A stretch of 6,455 bases of DNA. Source: DAOTZS01 sp034434335. GTDB taxonomy: Bacteria > Chloroflexota > Anaerolineae > CG2-30-64-16. Below the pieces are notes generated by a model. The model saw nothing but the letters and a program-made list of their open reading frames with translations, searched no databases and was not told where the DNA came from. The position numbers and the translations under genes are program-made. Shown here in pieces: positions 1 through 6,395 of the stretch; the stretch's first letter is position 1; the number at the start of each line of letters is the position of its first letter. The DNA is taken from NCBI GenBank assembly GCA_034434335.1, contig DAOTZS010000209.1, forward strand, positions 1 to 6,455, read 5' to 3'.

Positions 1-893
1 CCAAAGGAGACCATGAAGATGCGATCCCCTGGCCTGGCCTCGTCCAGGATAGCGGTCAGGCCGATCAGCGCTGACCCCGCATAGACATTGCCGATCTCAG
101 GCGCCAGAAGCCCAACCTTGATCTGCTCCGCCCTGAAGCCCAGCATCTCCGCCACCCGCTGCGGGAACTTGGTATTGGGCTGGTGGAAGACGGCATGGGT
201 GTAGTCTTGAGCTGTTGTGCCCAAGGCCTCCATCAGCCGTCGGCCGGCCTGGGTGATGTGCTCGAAGTAGGCGGGCTCGCCCGTGAAGCGGTGGCCGTGG
301 CTGGGATAACGCGCGTAGGCACGCCGCCAGAAGTCAGGGGTGTCGGTGACATGGGAGAGGGAACCTTCGAACACGGCCAGGCTCTCGGCCGCGGGGCCGA
401 GCACGAAAGCCGCGCCGCCGCAGGCCGCGGTGTACTCCAACGCGTCGCCGGGCCGGCCCTGGGCGGTGTCCATCCCGATGGCCATCACATAGCGCCCCAT
501 ACCCGCTCCCACTATGCCCATGCCGGCCACCATGGCCTCGCTACCTGCCTTACACGCGAACTCCAGGTCGGCAGCCTGCACCGCGGGCGTGGCACCGATC
601 GCCTCGGCAACGATGGTCGAACTGGGTTTTACCGCGTATGGGTGTGATTCGCTGCCTACCCATACCGCGCACAATTCCGCCGGCTTAATGCGCGCCCGGG
701 CCAGCGCGTTGCGCGCGGCTTCGATCGCCATGGTCACAGTATCCTCGTCCAGACCCGCCACAGCTTTTTCCCTGACCGGCAGCCCACCTGCCGTGTCACC
801 CCACACGCGCGCTACCTCGCGGGCAGGTAAGCGATAACGCGGCACATATGCCCCATATCCGATGATCCCTACATCTCGCTCAGGTTTCAACAT
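1..893 (-). CDS. Hydroxymethylglutaryl-CoA synthase, archaeal type (C-terminus beyond window)
   Basis: This enzyme condenses acetyl-CoA with acetoacetyl-CoA to give HMG-CoA, the step before mevalonate formation, in the cytoplasm. I translated it by hand because the frame stays open to the left edge. It begins MLKPERDVGIIGYGAYVPRY, has the thiolase-fold motif GSESHPYAVKP (Glu82), the nucleophile motif EFACKAG (Cys114), and the catalytic-His motif FHQPNTKFP (His237). Cys114 agrees with the numbering I recall for the methanogen enzyme. About 297 residues are visible; archaeal-type enzymes are about 350 long, so roughly 50 are missing past the edge. Two in-frame ATGs exist, at 899 and 893. The ribosome site GAGGTG (906-901) is spaced properly only for 893, but 899 remains possible. 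It follows the reductase by 15 bp, so the two are surely cotranscribed. A 3-ketoacyl-ACP synthase III is less likely given ESHPYAVKP and HQPNTKFP. Confidence 0.93.
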   Translation of the reverse strand, partial: MLKPERDVGIIGYGAYVPRYRLPAREVARVWGDTAGGLPVREKAVAGLDEDTVTMAIEAARNALARARIKPAELCAVWVGSESHPYAVKPSSTIVAEAIGATPAVQAADLEFACKAGSEAMVAGMGIVGAGMGRYVMAIGMDTAQGRPGDALEYTAACGGAAFVLGPAAESLAVFEGSLSHVTDTPDFWRRAYARYPSHGHRFTGEPAYFEHITQAGRRLMEALGTTAQDYTHAVFHQPNTKFPQRVAEMLGFRAEQIKVGLLAPEIGNVYAGSALIGLTAILDEARPGDRIFMVSF

Positions 894-900
894 CCTCATC

Positions 901-906
901 CACCTC
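901..906 (-). promoter_or_regulatory. Ribosome binding site deciding the HMG-CoA synthase start
   Basis: On the minus strand the sequence reads GAGGTG, then GATGAGG, then ATG at 893. The spacing of seven bases suits the second ATG, whereas the first ATG (899) begins only one base after the motif. This favours the shorter protein start. Confidence 0.5.
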
Positions 907-908
907 GT

Positions 909-2210
909 TCAACGTGAAGCCCTCAGCGCGGCCAGCAGCTCTGCAGCGCGGTCGCTGCGGATGGCTCGTTCTCTAACCATCGCCTGGGCCACCTCATCTA
1001 CTTCGCGGCCCTGGGCCCCTGCTGCGATGGCAACCTGCCTGGCATGCAGGGCCATGTGACCCCGTTGGATCCCTTCGGTGGCCAGGGCTCGCAGGGCAGC
1101 CAGGTTTTGGGCCAGGCCCACCGACACAATGATTGCGGCCAGCTCGCGGGCGCTGGTCACCCCCAAAATCTGCAGGGCCGCCCGTGCCAGGGGGTGGACC
1201 CGGGTGGCGCCGCCCACCGTGCCTACGGCCAGAGGCAGCTCCAGGGCCCCCGCCAGGTTGCCTGCGGCATCTACCGACCAGGTAGAGAGGGCGCGGTACT
1301 GCCCTGTGCGGGCTGCATAAGCATGGGCCCCCGCCTCTACGGCCCGCCAGTCGTTGCCGGTGGCAATCACCACGGCGTCTATGCCATTCATGATCCCCTT
1401 GTTATGGGTGGCTGCCCGATACGGATCCACCGCGGCCAGAGCATAAGCTTCCACAATGCGCTGTGCCACCAGAGGCCCGGGCAGCTCATCCGTGGCCAGC
1501 ACCTCGGCCGGCACCACACAGCGCGCCCGCGCCAGGCGACGGTCGGCCAGGTTGCTGAGAATGCGCAGGTTGACCCTGCCACCGCTGATTTCGGCGACCA
1601 GCGGGGCCAGGGCCTCACAGGCTGTGTTGACCATGTTAGCACCCATGGCATCGCGACAATCGTAGAGCAGGTGCACCACAAGCATCGGCCCGACCGGGCT
1701 GTCGGGGATGAAGCGCACTTCGATATCCCGCGCGCCGCCGTGCAGGCTCACCACCACCGGATCAGTTTGATTGGCCAGGTCGAGCAACTGCTGTTTGTGA
1801 GCTTTTAGCGCCTCAGCCGCGCCTTCCCAGTCCCTGACGTCCAACACCTGGATCTGGCCGATCATCAGTGGCTCGCTGGCTTCAGCGCGAAAGCCGCCCC
1901 CTGCCCGTGCCAGCTTGGCCGCGTAGCTCGCGCCGGCCACCACCGAGGGCTCTTCGATCACCATGGGCACCAGCACATCTCGGCCATTGATCACAAAGTT
2001 GGTGGCGATCCCCAACGGCAGCGCATAGGTGCCTACTACATTCTCGATCATCTTATCCGCCTGGGCCGGCGTCAACCCCCCGGCTGACTGCAGGACGCTT
2101 TTCAATTCAGCCCGCTGCTCTGGTGAGAGGTCGGCCCAGTCTACAACGATCTGTTGACGCTCAGCAAGTGTCAGATTATAGAATCCGCTCAGGCGGGAAG
2201 ATGTAACCAT
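909..2210 (-). CDS. mvaA: Hydroxymethylglutaryl-CoA reductase, class II (mevalonate-forming)
   Basis: This cytoplasmic enzyme interconverts HMG-CoA and mevalonate using two reduced nicotinamide cofactors. The 433 residues are close to the 428 of the Pseudomonas mevalonii enzyme, and the catalytic set lines up with a constant +4 offset: Glu87 in IEEPSVV, Lys271 in HNKGIMNG, Asp287 in GNDWRA and His385 in GHMALHAR. ENVVG (56-60) and the dinucleotide-site motif DAMGANMVN (187-195) are also present. Asp150 (QTDPVVV) falls at the position of P. mevalonii Asp146, a residue tied to NADH preference, so NADH use is inferred. The start at 2210 is chosen over an upstream in-frame ATG at 2261 because GGGAGGAATA lies directly before it and the protein then begins MVTSSRLSGFYNLTL, typical of the family. 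HMG-CoA synthase follows after 15 bp, which indicates a biosynthetic role. Confidence 0.96.
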   Translation of the reverse strand: MVTSSRLSGFYNLTLAERQQIVVDWADLSPEQRAELKSVLQSAGGLTPAQADKMIENVVGTYALPLGIATNFVINGRDVLVPMVIEEPSVVAGASYAAKLARAGGGFRAEASEPLMIGQIQVLDVRDWEGAAEALKAHKQQLLDLANQTDPVVVSLHGGARDIEVRFIPDSPVGPMLVVHLLYDCRDAMGANMVNTACEALAPLVAEISGGRVNLRILSNLADRRLARARCVVPAEVLATDELPGPLVAQRIVEAYALAAVDPYRAATHNKGIMNGIDAVVIATGNDWRAVEAGAHAYAARTGQYRALSTWSVDAAGNLAGALELPLAVGTVGGATRVHPLARAALQILGVTSARELAAIIVSVGLAQNLAALRALATEGIQRGHMALHARQVAIAAGAQGREVDEVAQAMVRERAIRSDRAAELLAALRASR

Positions 2211-2214
2211 TATT

Positions 2215-2219
2215 CCTCC
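2215..2219 (-). promoter_or_regulatory. Strong Shine-Dalgarno site for HMG-CoA reductase
   Basis: The minus strand reads GGGGAGGAATAATG, with a perfect GGAGG core four bases ahead of the ATG at 2210. It is the best ribosome site in the window and rules against the longer reading frame that opens at 2261. The 83-bp gap before it (2211-2293) shows no clear promoter. It does contain an imperfect GGCC/GGCC inverted repeat around 2223-2250, with no T-run. Confidence 0.8.
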
Positions 2220-2293
2220 CCATGGCCGAAGGCAGGCCGATTGCCAAGGCCACCCCACCATACCCGCATCTGACTATCAAAAACTACCAGGTT

Positions 2294-3694
2294 TCACGGT
2301 CCAAAGGTTGAGAGGGGCAGGATAACAGCCGCCACGGGCTCAGTGAGAAGTTGAGGGAAGAGGCCCAGCAGGGCATTGCCCAGCACCAGCCCCAGGGCCA
2401 GAAGCGCTAGAGTGGCCGGCTCGCGCTCCACAGGCGAGCCGCTCAACCGGCCGAAGCAGGCTCGCCCCACACGCACGGTGCCGATCAGCACCCCACACGC
2501 GCCGCACAGGAGGAGGAGCGCCCAACGTGGGTCATTTTCGGCCACAAGCTGCCATACCGCCCAACGCGAGGCGAACTGGGCAGTCAGCGGCATCCCCGCC
2601 AAAGCGAAACCACCGACGGTCAGGGCCATCACCGACCAGGGCAGCCGCGAGGCCGCCCCCGCGATCTGCTCCAGCCCATCCCCTTCCATATGATGCCGAA
2701 CGGCTGCGGCGCCCGTGGCCAGGGTCAGCAGCGCGATCGAGCGCGTCAGCAGCAGCCAGATCACCGTGGGCAACCCCGCCGTCCCACGCAGCCCCATGGC
2801 CACCAGCAACACCCCATAGTCATACAGGCTTGCGTAGCCCAGAAAACGGCCCAGGGTTCCCTGCACAGCAGATAATATGCCTCCCACCAGCGCGGTCAGC
2901 ACCCCCAGCCAAAGCAGCCACTGGGCGCTGTCTATGTCTGCCGCGAGCCAGGGATAGCTCACCAGGAAACGTTGCAAGAGGAACAACACCGTCGCCTGGT
3001 GGCCGATCCACAGAAAAGCGCTTACTACCGGCGGTGCCTGCTCAGCCACAGCCGGCATGGCGACATGCACAGGCGCCGGCTGCAGCAGAAGGATGAAGCC
3101 GACAATCAGGAGCCAGCCGGCCTCCTGATAGGGTGTCGGATTGTCGGGGTTGAGCGCCCCCTGGTCAATATACCAGCCGGCCACCAGGAAGACGGGCACC
3201 GCCAGGGTGGGGAAGAGCAACTGCCTCCACGCCCCGCGAGTTTTGCCGGCCTTACCGGCCTGGATCAGGAAGGCCGCCACTACAGCGCTCGCCGCCATGG
3301 CCAGCGGCGTCCAGGTGAGTGGCTCCATAAGAGCAGCAGCCGCCCAAAAGGCCAGCAGCATCAGCCCAAAAGGATAGAAAGTGCGGCCCTGATAGGTGCG
3401 CCAGGCCAGGACGAAGGTCACAGCACCTGTGCTCAGCAGAAAGACCAGCAACGCCTGTGCCGCAGGGGTGATCTGCAGCGACAGATCTTCCCATACCACA
3501 TGTTGGCTGAGCAACACAGGACGGCCAGCCAGCCGCAAGGGCACCCCCAGAGGCAGCTTCCACAGCCCGAGCGCTAACATGGCCGTCAGGCCGGCAGCCA
3601 GGAGCGCAGCTACCGGCTCGATGCGCCGCAGCCAATAGAGCGCACCAGCAGCCGCAAACAGGCAGGCAAAAAGCAGTGCCACGCCCCCCATCAT
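2294..3694 (-). CDS. NuoN/HyfF-like antiporter-fold membrane protein
   Basis: An integral membrane protein of 466 residues with about 14 hydrophobic segments, matching the 14-helix fold of complex I, Mrp and group 4 hydrogenase antiporter-like subunits. The best landmark is PVHVAMPAVAEQAPPVVSA (residues 208-226), which corresponds to the family's PFHxWxPDxxExAPTPVSA stretch. FLGYASLYDYGVLLVAMG (284-301) matches the LLAYSSIxxxGYxLxAL stretch, and AGMPLTAQFASRW (366-378) matches GxPPLAGFxxKW. By eye, the usual charged residues are altered: the helix-5 Glu position is neutral, the helix-7 Lys is Gln158 or Arg157, the Lys before the PFH motif is Leu, and the last Lys is Arg377. Such proteins normally move protons or sodium beside a redox partner; the substrate here is unknown. 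Its ATGA start overlaps the stop of the preceding gene by 4 bp, which implies translational coupling. HMG-CoA reductase follows after 83 bp. Confidence 0.75.
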   Translation of the reverse strand: MMGGVALLFACLFAAAGALYWLRRIEPVAALLAAGLTAMLALGLWKLPLGVPLRLAGRPVLLSQHVVWEDLSLQITPAAQALLVFLLSTGAVTFVLAWRTYQGRTFYPFGLMLLAFWAAAALMEPLTWTPLAMAASAVVAAFLIQAGKAGKTRGAWRQLLFPTLAVPVFLVAGWYIDQGALNPDNPTPYQEAGWLLIVGFILLLQPAPVHVAMPAVAEQAPPVVSAFLWIGHQATVLFLLQRFLVSYPWLAADIDSAQWLLWLGVLTALVGGILSAVQGTLGRFLGYASLYDYGVLLVAMGLRGTAGLPTVIWLLLTRSIALLTLATGAAAVRHHMEGDGLEQIAGAASRLPWSVMALTVGGFALAGMPLTAQFASRWAVWQLVAENDPRWALLLLCGACGVLIGTVRVGRACFGRLSGSPVEREPATLALLALGLVLGNALLGLFPQLLTEPVAAVILPLSTFGP

Positions 3695-4359
3695 ATTTCC
3701 CGCCCCGAGTGCACCGTCCCTGCCAGCCCGCGCGCCAATACCAGATAAGCCACCACCAACCCCAGCAAGACCTGCCCTCCCATCACCAGGCCCACCAGCA
3801 TCCGGCGCTGTATCAAGGTGAACAGAAGCAGTTCAGCCCCGCCCAGCCCTGTCAGCAGCGCCAGCCCGGCATGGAGAGGCTCCTCATGAAGAGCCAATCC
3901 GAGGAGGCTCACCATGGCCAGCCAAAGCACTACGTCTCGCAAGAGCGGGCTTAGCTGCGGCAGGTGCACCTGATCTCGTAGCGCGAAGAGGGCCACCGCC
4001 AGCAAAGCTACGGTCATGAGCCGAAAGCTGGTCAGCGACGCCATCTGGGGCCAGAGGCCTATATCCTGACCCCCATCATCCGGCAGCAGGGCTGTACGGG
4101 TCAGGCCCTGCACCTGGCGCGCCGAGCGATAGCAAATCAGTGCCACCAGGCCACCCACGATCGCCTGCAAGAGGCCCCACTCCACCGGCACCACCTGTGC
4201 CAGCAGCATGGCCAGCGTGGCGGAGAGCAGTGCATAGCAAAACAACACCAGCCGCCAATCGCGGGCGATCACAATCACTGCTGCCATCCCGCCTGCCAGC
4301 AGCGCTATGGGCAGACTCAGCAAGATGCTCACCTGGTGGATCAGATCGGTTAGCCGCAT
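3691..4359 (-). CDS. HyfE-like small membrane protein of the antiporter-like cluster
   Basis: A 222-residue protein with about seven hydrophobic segments (roughly 11-31, 36-54, 62-79, 112-128, 139-157, 161-183, 188-209) and a polar loop around 80-110. Length, topology and position between two antiporter-fold proteins resemble HyfE (hydrogenase-4 component E, about 216 residues), a relative of the small NuoK/MrpC-type subunits. The segment RLVLFCYALLSATLAMLLA (36-54) and the C-terminal pair of helices are the parts most like HyfE. The Glu of HyfE's GYxxMENG motif does not align clearly; Glu159, Glu160 and Glu176 lie nearby. Family assignment is by topology and context more than by motifs, so 'membrane protein of unknown function' is the safe alternative. 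The start at 4359 follows the upstream stop by 10 bp, with AAAGG as a plausible ribosome site. The gene ends inside the ATGA overlap with the next gene. Confidence 0.55.
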   Translation of the reverse strand: MRLTDLIHQVSILLSLPIALLAGGMAAVIVIARDWRLVLFCYALLSATLAMLLAQVVPVEWGLLQAIVGGLVALICYRSARQVQGLTRTALLPDDGGQDIGLWPQMASLTSFRLMTVALLAVALFALRDQVHLPQLSPLLRDVVLWLAMVSLLGLALHEEPLHAGLALLTGLGGAELLLFTLIQRRMLVGLVMGGQVLLGLVVAYLVLARGLAGTVHSGREI

Positions 4360-4369
4360 AAAGCGCCTT

Positions 4370-6061
4370 TCACCCTCGCACCAACACCCATATGATCAAA
4401 ACGACCAGAGCCAACCATCCCAGATATCCTTCCCCCTCGCCCAACGCGGCCAGGAAACGCAGGCCACTGGCCAGCAGCGCCCCCAGCCCTGCCAAAGCCC
4501 GGTATAGCCACTCCAGGCTGGCCACGGCTACAATCCCCTGCTGCCACCCGCGCAGCTCCCGGAAGATCTGGCCGCGCCTGGTGCCCAGGCCCCAGCCAGC
4601 CAGGCCACTGAGGATCAAAGCCACCCAGGTCGAACGTCGCGCGCTGGCCACCACCTGCGGCAGGGTGGAGGAAGAGAGCTCAGCAGGGAGGTAGCCCGGC
4701 AATAGCCCCCAGAAGAGCAGAGGAAGGGCGCACACTACCAGGCTGGCCGTCAGCGCCACCCGCTCTATCGCATGCCTTCCGCCTTGCTCCCGCTTACCCG
4801 GCGCAAGGGCGGGAGCACCCGCCCAGACGGCCTGCCAGAGCGCGGCCACCAGCAACGTTTCGGCCACTAATAGCACACCGAATAATGGCGCCGCGATGGA
4901 AAGTTGGGTGGGAAATACCAACGCTGTGCGGGCCAGAAAACCAGCTGTGCCCGGTATCCCCCAGAGGGCCAGTGCCCCCAGGAAGGCCGGAGCTCGCCAT
5001 CCCCATCGCTCTCGTGCAGCCAACCCGGCCATCAACAGAGCACAGCCCAGGCTGAAGGTGACCATCGGCCACAGAACTGCCTGGCGCCCTACCGCATCGC
5101 CTAATGAGACGGCCAGCAAGACCAGCCCGGTCCGGTTAATGGCGATCCACTGCCACCGTGCTCTTTCGTCCTCTATGGCCCAGGCGCATAGCGCGCTCCC
5201 CAGGAGGGCCAGGCCGGCCACCGCGGCCCACTGGGGCCGGCCCAGCCAGTTGGGGCCGGCCACTTCATGTACACAGCCCAGCAGCCAGAACCCCGCCGTT
5301 GGCCCGATCAGGTGGAATGCCACCCGTTCTCCTGTGTCCAACCCCGAACGGCTGCTGAGCCACAGGTGGAGGGGGTATACCCCGATGCGGATCAGGGCCG
5401 CAACCCAGAGCAGGGCCAGCTCCCACCAGTTGAACGGGCCCCCGCTCAGGGTAGCCCGGCTGCCCTTCTCGCCCAGCGCCAGCAAGACGGCCAGCAAGAG
5501 CGGGCTGGCCAGGCTCAGCAGACCCCACACCCGGCCTGCCGGTTCCCTCTCATGGCCCGGGCGCAGTCGCAGCACCAGGGCTGCATCCAGGGCCAGCCAA
5601 CAACTGGCCAGAGTGATCACATTGTGCGCCGCCATGAAGGCCAGGGCTGCGCCGGCCAGCAACAAAGTACGCCCAACATGGCCCGCATCCTGAGAGCCGG
5701 CCCCTGCTACGTGGAGCAAGAAAGCCGTGGTCGCCAGCAACAAGATGAGCAGGCTGGCCAGCCAGCCCCAACCGTCTAGCTGCCAGGCAAGCACACTCCC
5801 GGCCACTGTCAGTGGCTGCCATGGCCAGCGCAGCTCTGCGCCGGGTGGCGCCAGGCGCAGAAAAACCAGAATCCCCCACGCCGCCAGCAACCCTATGGCA
5901 GCCAAACCCTGATACAGGTATGCTTTTTGAGGGGCAAAGTGCCGCCGATGAGGGGCTGTGCCAGGCGGCATCAGCCACCTCCGGCTTAGCTCCAGAAGCA
6001 GGCTCGTCAGGGCCAGGATCAGTGCCGGGCCCAGAGGGTGGAGGAACAAGGTTGCGATCAT
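4370..6061 (-). CDS. NuoL/HyfB-like antiporter-fold membrane protein
   Basis: A 563-residue polytopic membrane protein and first gene of the cluster. NVITLASCWLALD (147-159) matches the family's NLLTLFVFWELTSL, but the key helix-5 Glu position is Leu156, with Asp159 one turn later. RIGVYPLHLWL (225-235) matches KSAQLPFHVWL with Arg225 in place of Lys, followed by a conserved-looking His250. IAINRTGLVLLAVSLG (306-321) and ALWGIPGTAGFLA (365-377) match the AYSTxxQxGY and ISGxPPLxGFxxK regions; both of the Lys residues there, and the one in the HAFFKALL helix (Cys340 here), appear lost. The C-terminus (about 509-563) ends in LGEGEGYLGW plus a last helix, as in HyfB-like proteins. I chose the ATG at 6061 because MIATLFLHPLGPALILAL starts a membrane helix. 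The frame remains open to 6307, but those 82 codons encode a polar, Cys-rich stretch crossing a promoter palindrome and a hairpin. No good ribosome site is visible. Confidence 0.7.
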   Translation of the reverse strand: MIATLFLHPLGPALILALTSLLLELSRRWLMPPGTAPHRRHFAPQKAYLYQGLAAIGLLAAWGILVFLRLAPPGAELRWPWQPLTVAGSVLAWQLDGWGWLASLLILLLATTAFLLHVAGAGSQDAGHVGRTLLLAGAALAFMAAHNVITLASCWLALDAALVLRLRPGHEREPAGRVWGLLSLASPLLLAVLLALGEKGSRATLSGGPFNWWELALLWVAALIRIGVYPLHLWLSSRSGLDTGERVAFHLIGPTAGFWLLGCVHEVAGPNWLGRPQWAAVAGLALLGSALCAWAIEDERARWQWIAINRTGLVLLAVSLGDAVGRQAVLWPMVTFSLGCALLMAGLAARERWGWRAPAFLGALALWGIPGTAGFLARTALVFPTQLSIAAPLFGVLLVAETLLVAALWQAVWAGAPALAPGKREQGGRHAIERVALTASLVVCALPLLFWGLLPGYLPAELSSSTLPQVVASARRSTWVALILSGLAGWGLGTRRGQIFRELRGWQQGIVAVASLEWLYRALAGLGALLASGLRFLAALGEGEGYLGWLALVVLIIWVLVRG

Positions 6062-6166
6062 GCTGCCAGCCGTGGGGCATTTTACCGCCGGAGGGCAGGA
6101 ATGGCCAAACCGGTGATAGGGTAGGCGTGCGCAGCGACTTGGCGCAAGCCGGGGTTCGGCAATCGG

Positions 6167-6195
6167 TTGACATGCCCCGCCGCGGCATGTAGAAT
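6167..6195 (+). promoter_or_regulatory. Near-consensus sigma-70-type promoter
   Basis: A perfect -35 box TTGACA (6167-6172), a 17-bp spacer and a -10 box TAGAAT (6190-6195, five of six consensus bases) read on the plus strand, away from the membrane cluster. Transcription would begin near 6202. No credible plus-strand gene starts before the right edge, so the target is either off-window or a short RNA covering the hairpin at 6248-6271. Confidence 0.65.
6171..6189. promoter_or_regulatory. Palindromic operator candidate in the promoter spacer
   Basis: CATGCCCCGCCGCGGCATG is a 19-bp inverted repeat with eight of nine base pairs matched around a central C. It fills the spacer between the -35 and -10 boxes, where a bound dimeric regulator would block RNA polymerase. 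It lies about 110 bp before the minus-strand start at 6061, so it could also act on the membrane cluster. The regulator is unknown. Confidence 0.5.
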
Positions 6196-6247
6196 GAGAA
6201 CAACTATTCAGGCCGATTGAAATCGCCCTCCCTGGGCAGTTCGTGCC

Positions 6248-6271
6248 GGGTGTCGGCCTCCGCCGACACCC
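6248..6271. repeat. Perfect inverted repeat (hairpin)
   Basis: The arms GGGTGTCGGC (6248-6257) and GCCGACACCC (6262-6271) are perfectly complementary around a CTCC loop, giving a strong GC-rich stem. Neither side carries a T-run, so it is not a classical intrinsic terminator. It would form in RNA from the plus-strand promoter (about 46 bases after its start) or in a minus-strand leader. Confidence 0.6.
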
Positions 6272-6306
6272 TTCATGTACAGAGTTACGCACTTTGAGGC
6301 GTGTCA

Positions 6307-6351
6307 CCCCATCCCCCCTACCCCCATCCCCGCCTTGCAGGGAAGGGGGAT
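6307..6351. repeat. C-rich repeat-like element with imperfect hairpin
   Basis: CCCCATCCCC occurs twice, at 6307-6316 and 6322-6331. The second copy pairs with GGGGAT at 6346-6351, and CCTT (6333-6336) can pair with AAGG (6343-6346), giving a bulged hairpin. Similar C-rich, palindromic sequence appears to begin again at the right edge (CCCCTCACCCCCCTTTGTCCCC region, from about 6434). This looks like the dispersed palindromic intergenic repeats of some GC-rich bacteria, but with one clear copy the identity is uncertain. Confidence 0.35.
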
Positions 6352-6355
6352 CGGG

Positions 6356-6395
6356 ATTATAGGGTATTCTGGGCGGCTTCGCCGGGATGGTTCAA
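6356..6395 (-). promoter_or_regulatory. Possible minus-strand promoter for the membrane cluster
   Basis: On the minus strand a perfect TATAAT lies at 6361-6356 with no good -35 box at normal distance. An overlapping alternative is TTGAAC (6395-6390), an 18-bp spacer and CAGAAT (6371-6366), each box matching four of six bases. Either would give a leader of about 290 bases before the ATG at 6061, containing the hairpin and the palindrome. Confidence 0.25.

Noticed and set aside
183..837. Plus-strand open frames opposite HMG-CoA synthase
   Set aside because: The minus strand carries an uninterrupted synthase with all catalytic motifs; these frames are its shadows.
1044..1808. Plus-strand 254-codon open frame
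   Set aside because: It is fully antisense to HMG-CoA reductase, whose catalytic motifs are intact; the translation is His/Gln/Gly-rich and unlike any family I recognise.
2211..2261. Longer HMG-CoA reductase start at 2261
   Set aside because: The ideal ribosome site GGAGG lies directly before the internal ATG at 2210, and the resulting N-terminus and length fit the family.
4896..5693. Plus-strand 265-codon open frame
   Set aside because: It lies antisense to the well-supported membrane gene; its composition is rich in Arg, Pro, Ser and Ala without hydrophobic core or motifs, as expected of a GC-rich shadow frame.
6248..6271. Rho-independent terminator
   Set aside because: The stem is strong but neither strand has a following T-run, so I report it only as a hairpin.
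6062..6307. N-terminal extension of the 563-residue membrane protein to an ATG at 6307
   Set aside because: The added 82 residues are polar and Cys/Pro/Arg-rich, cross a promoter palindrome and a hairpin, and precede a natural membrane-protein start at 6061.
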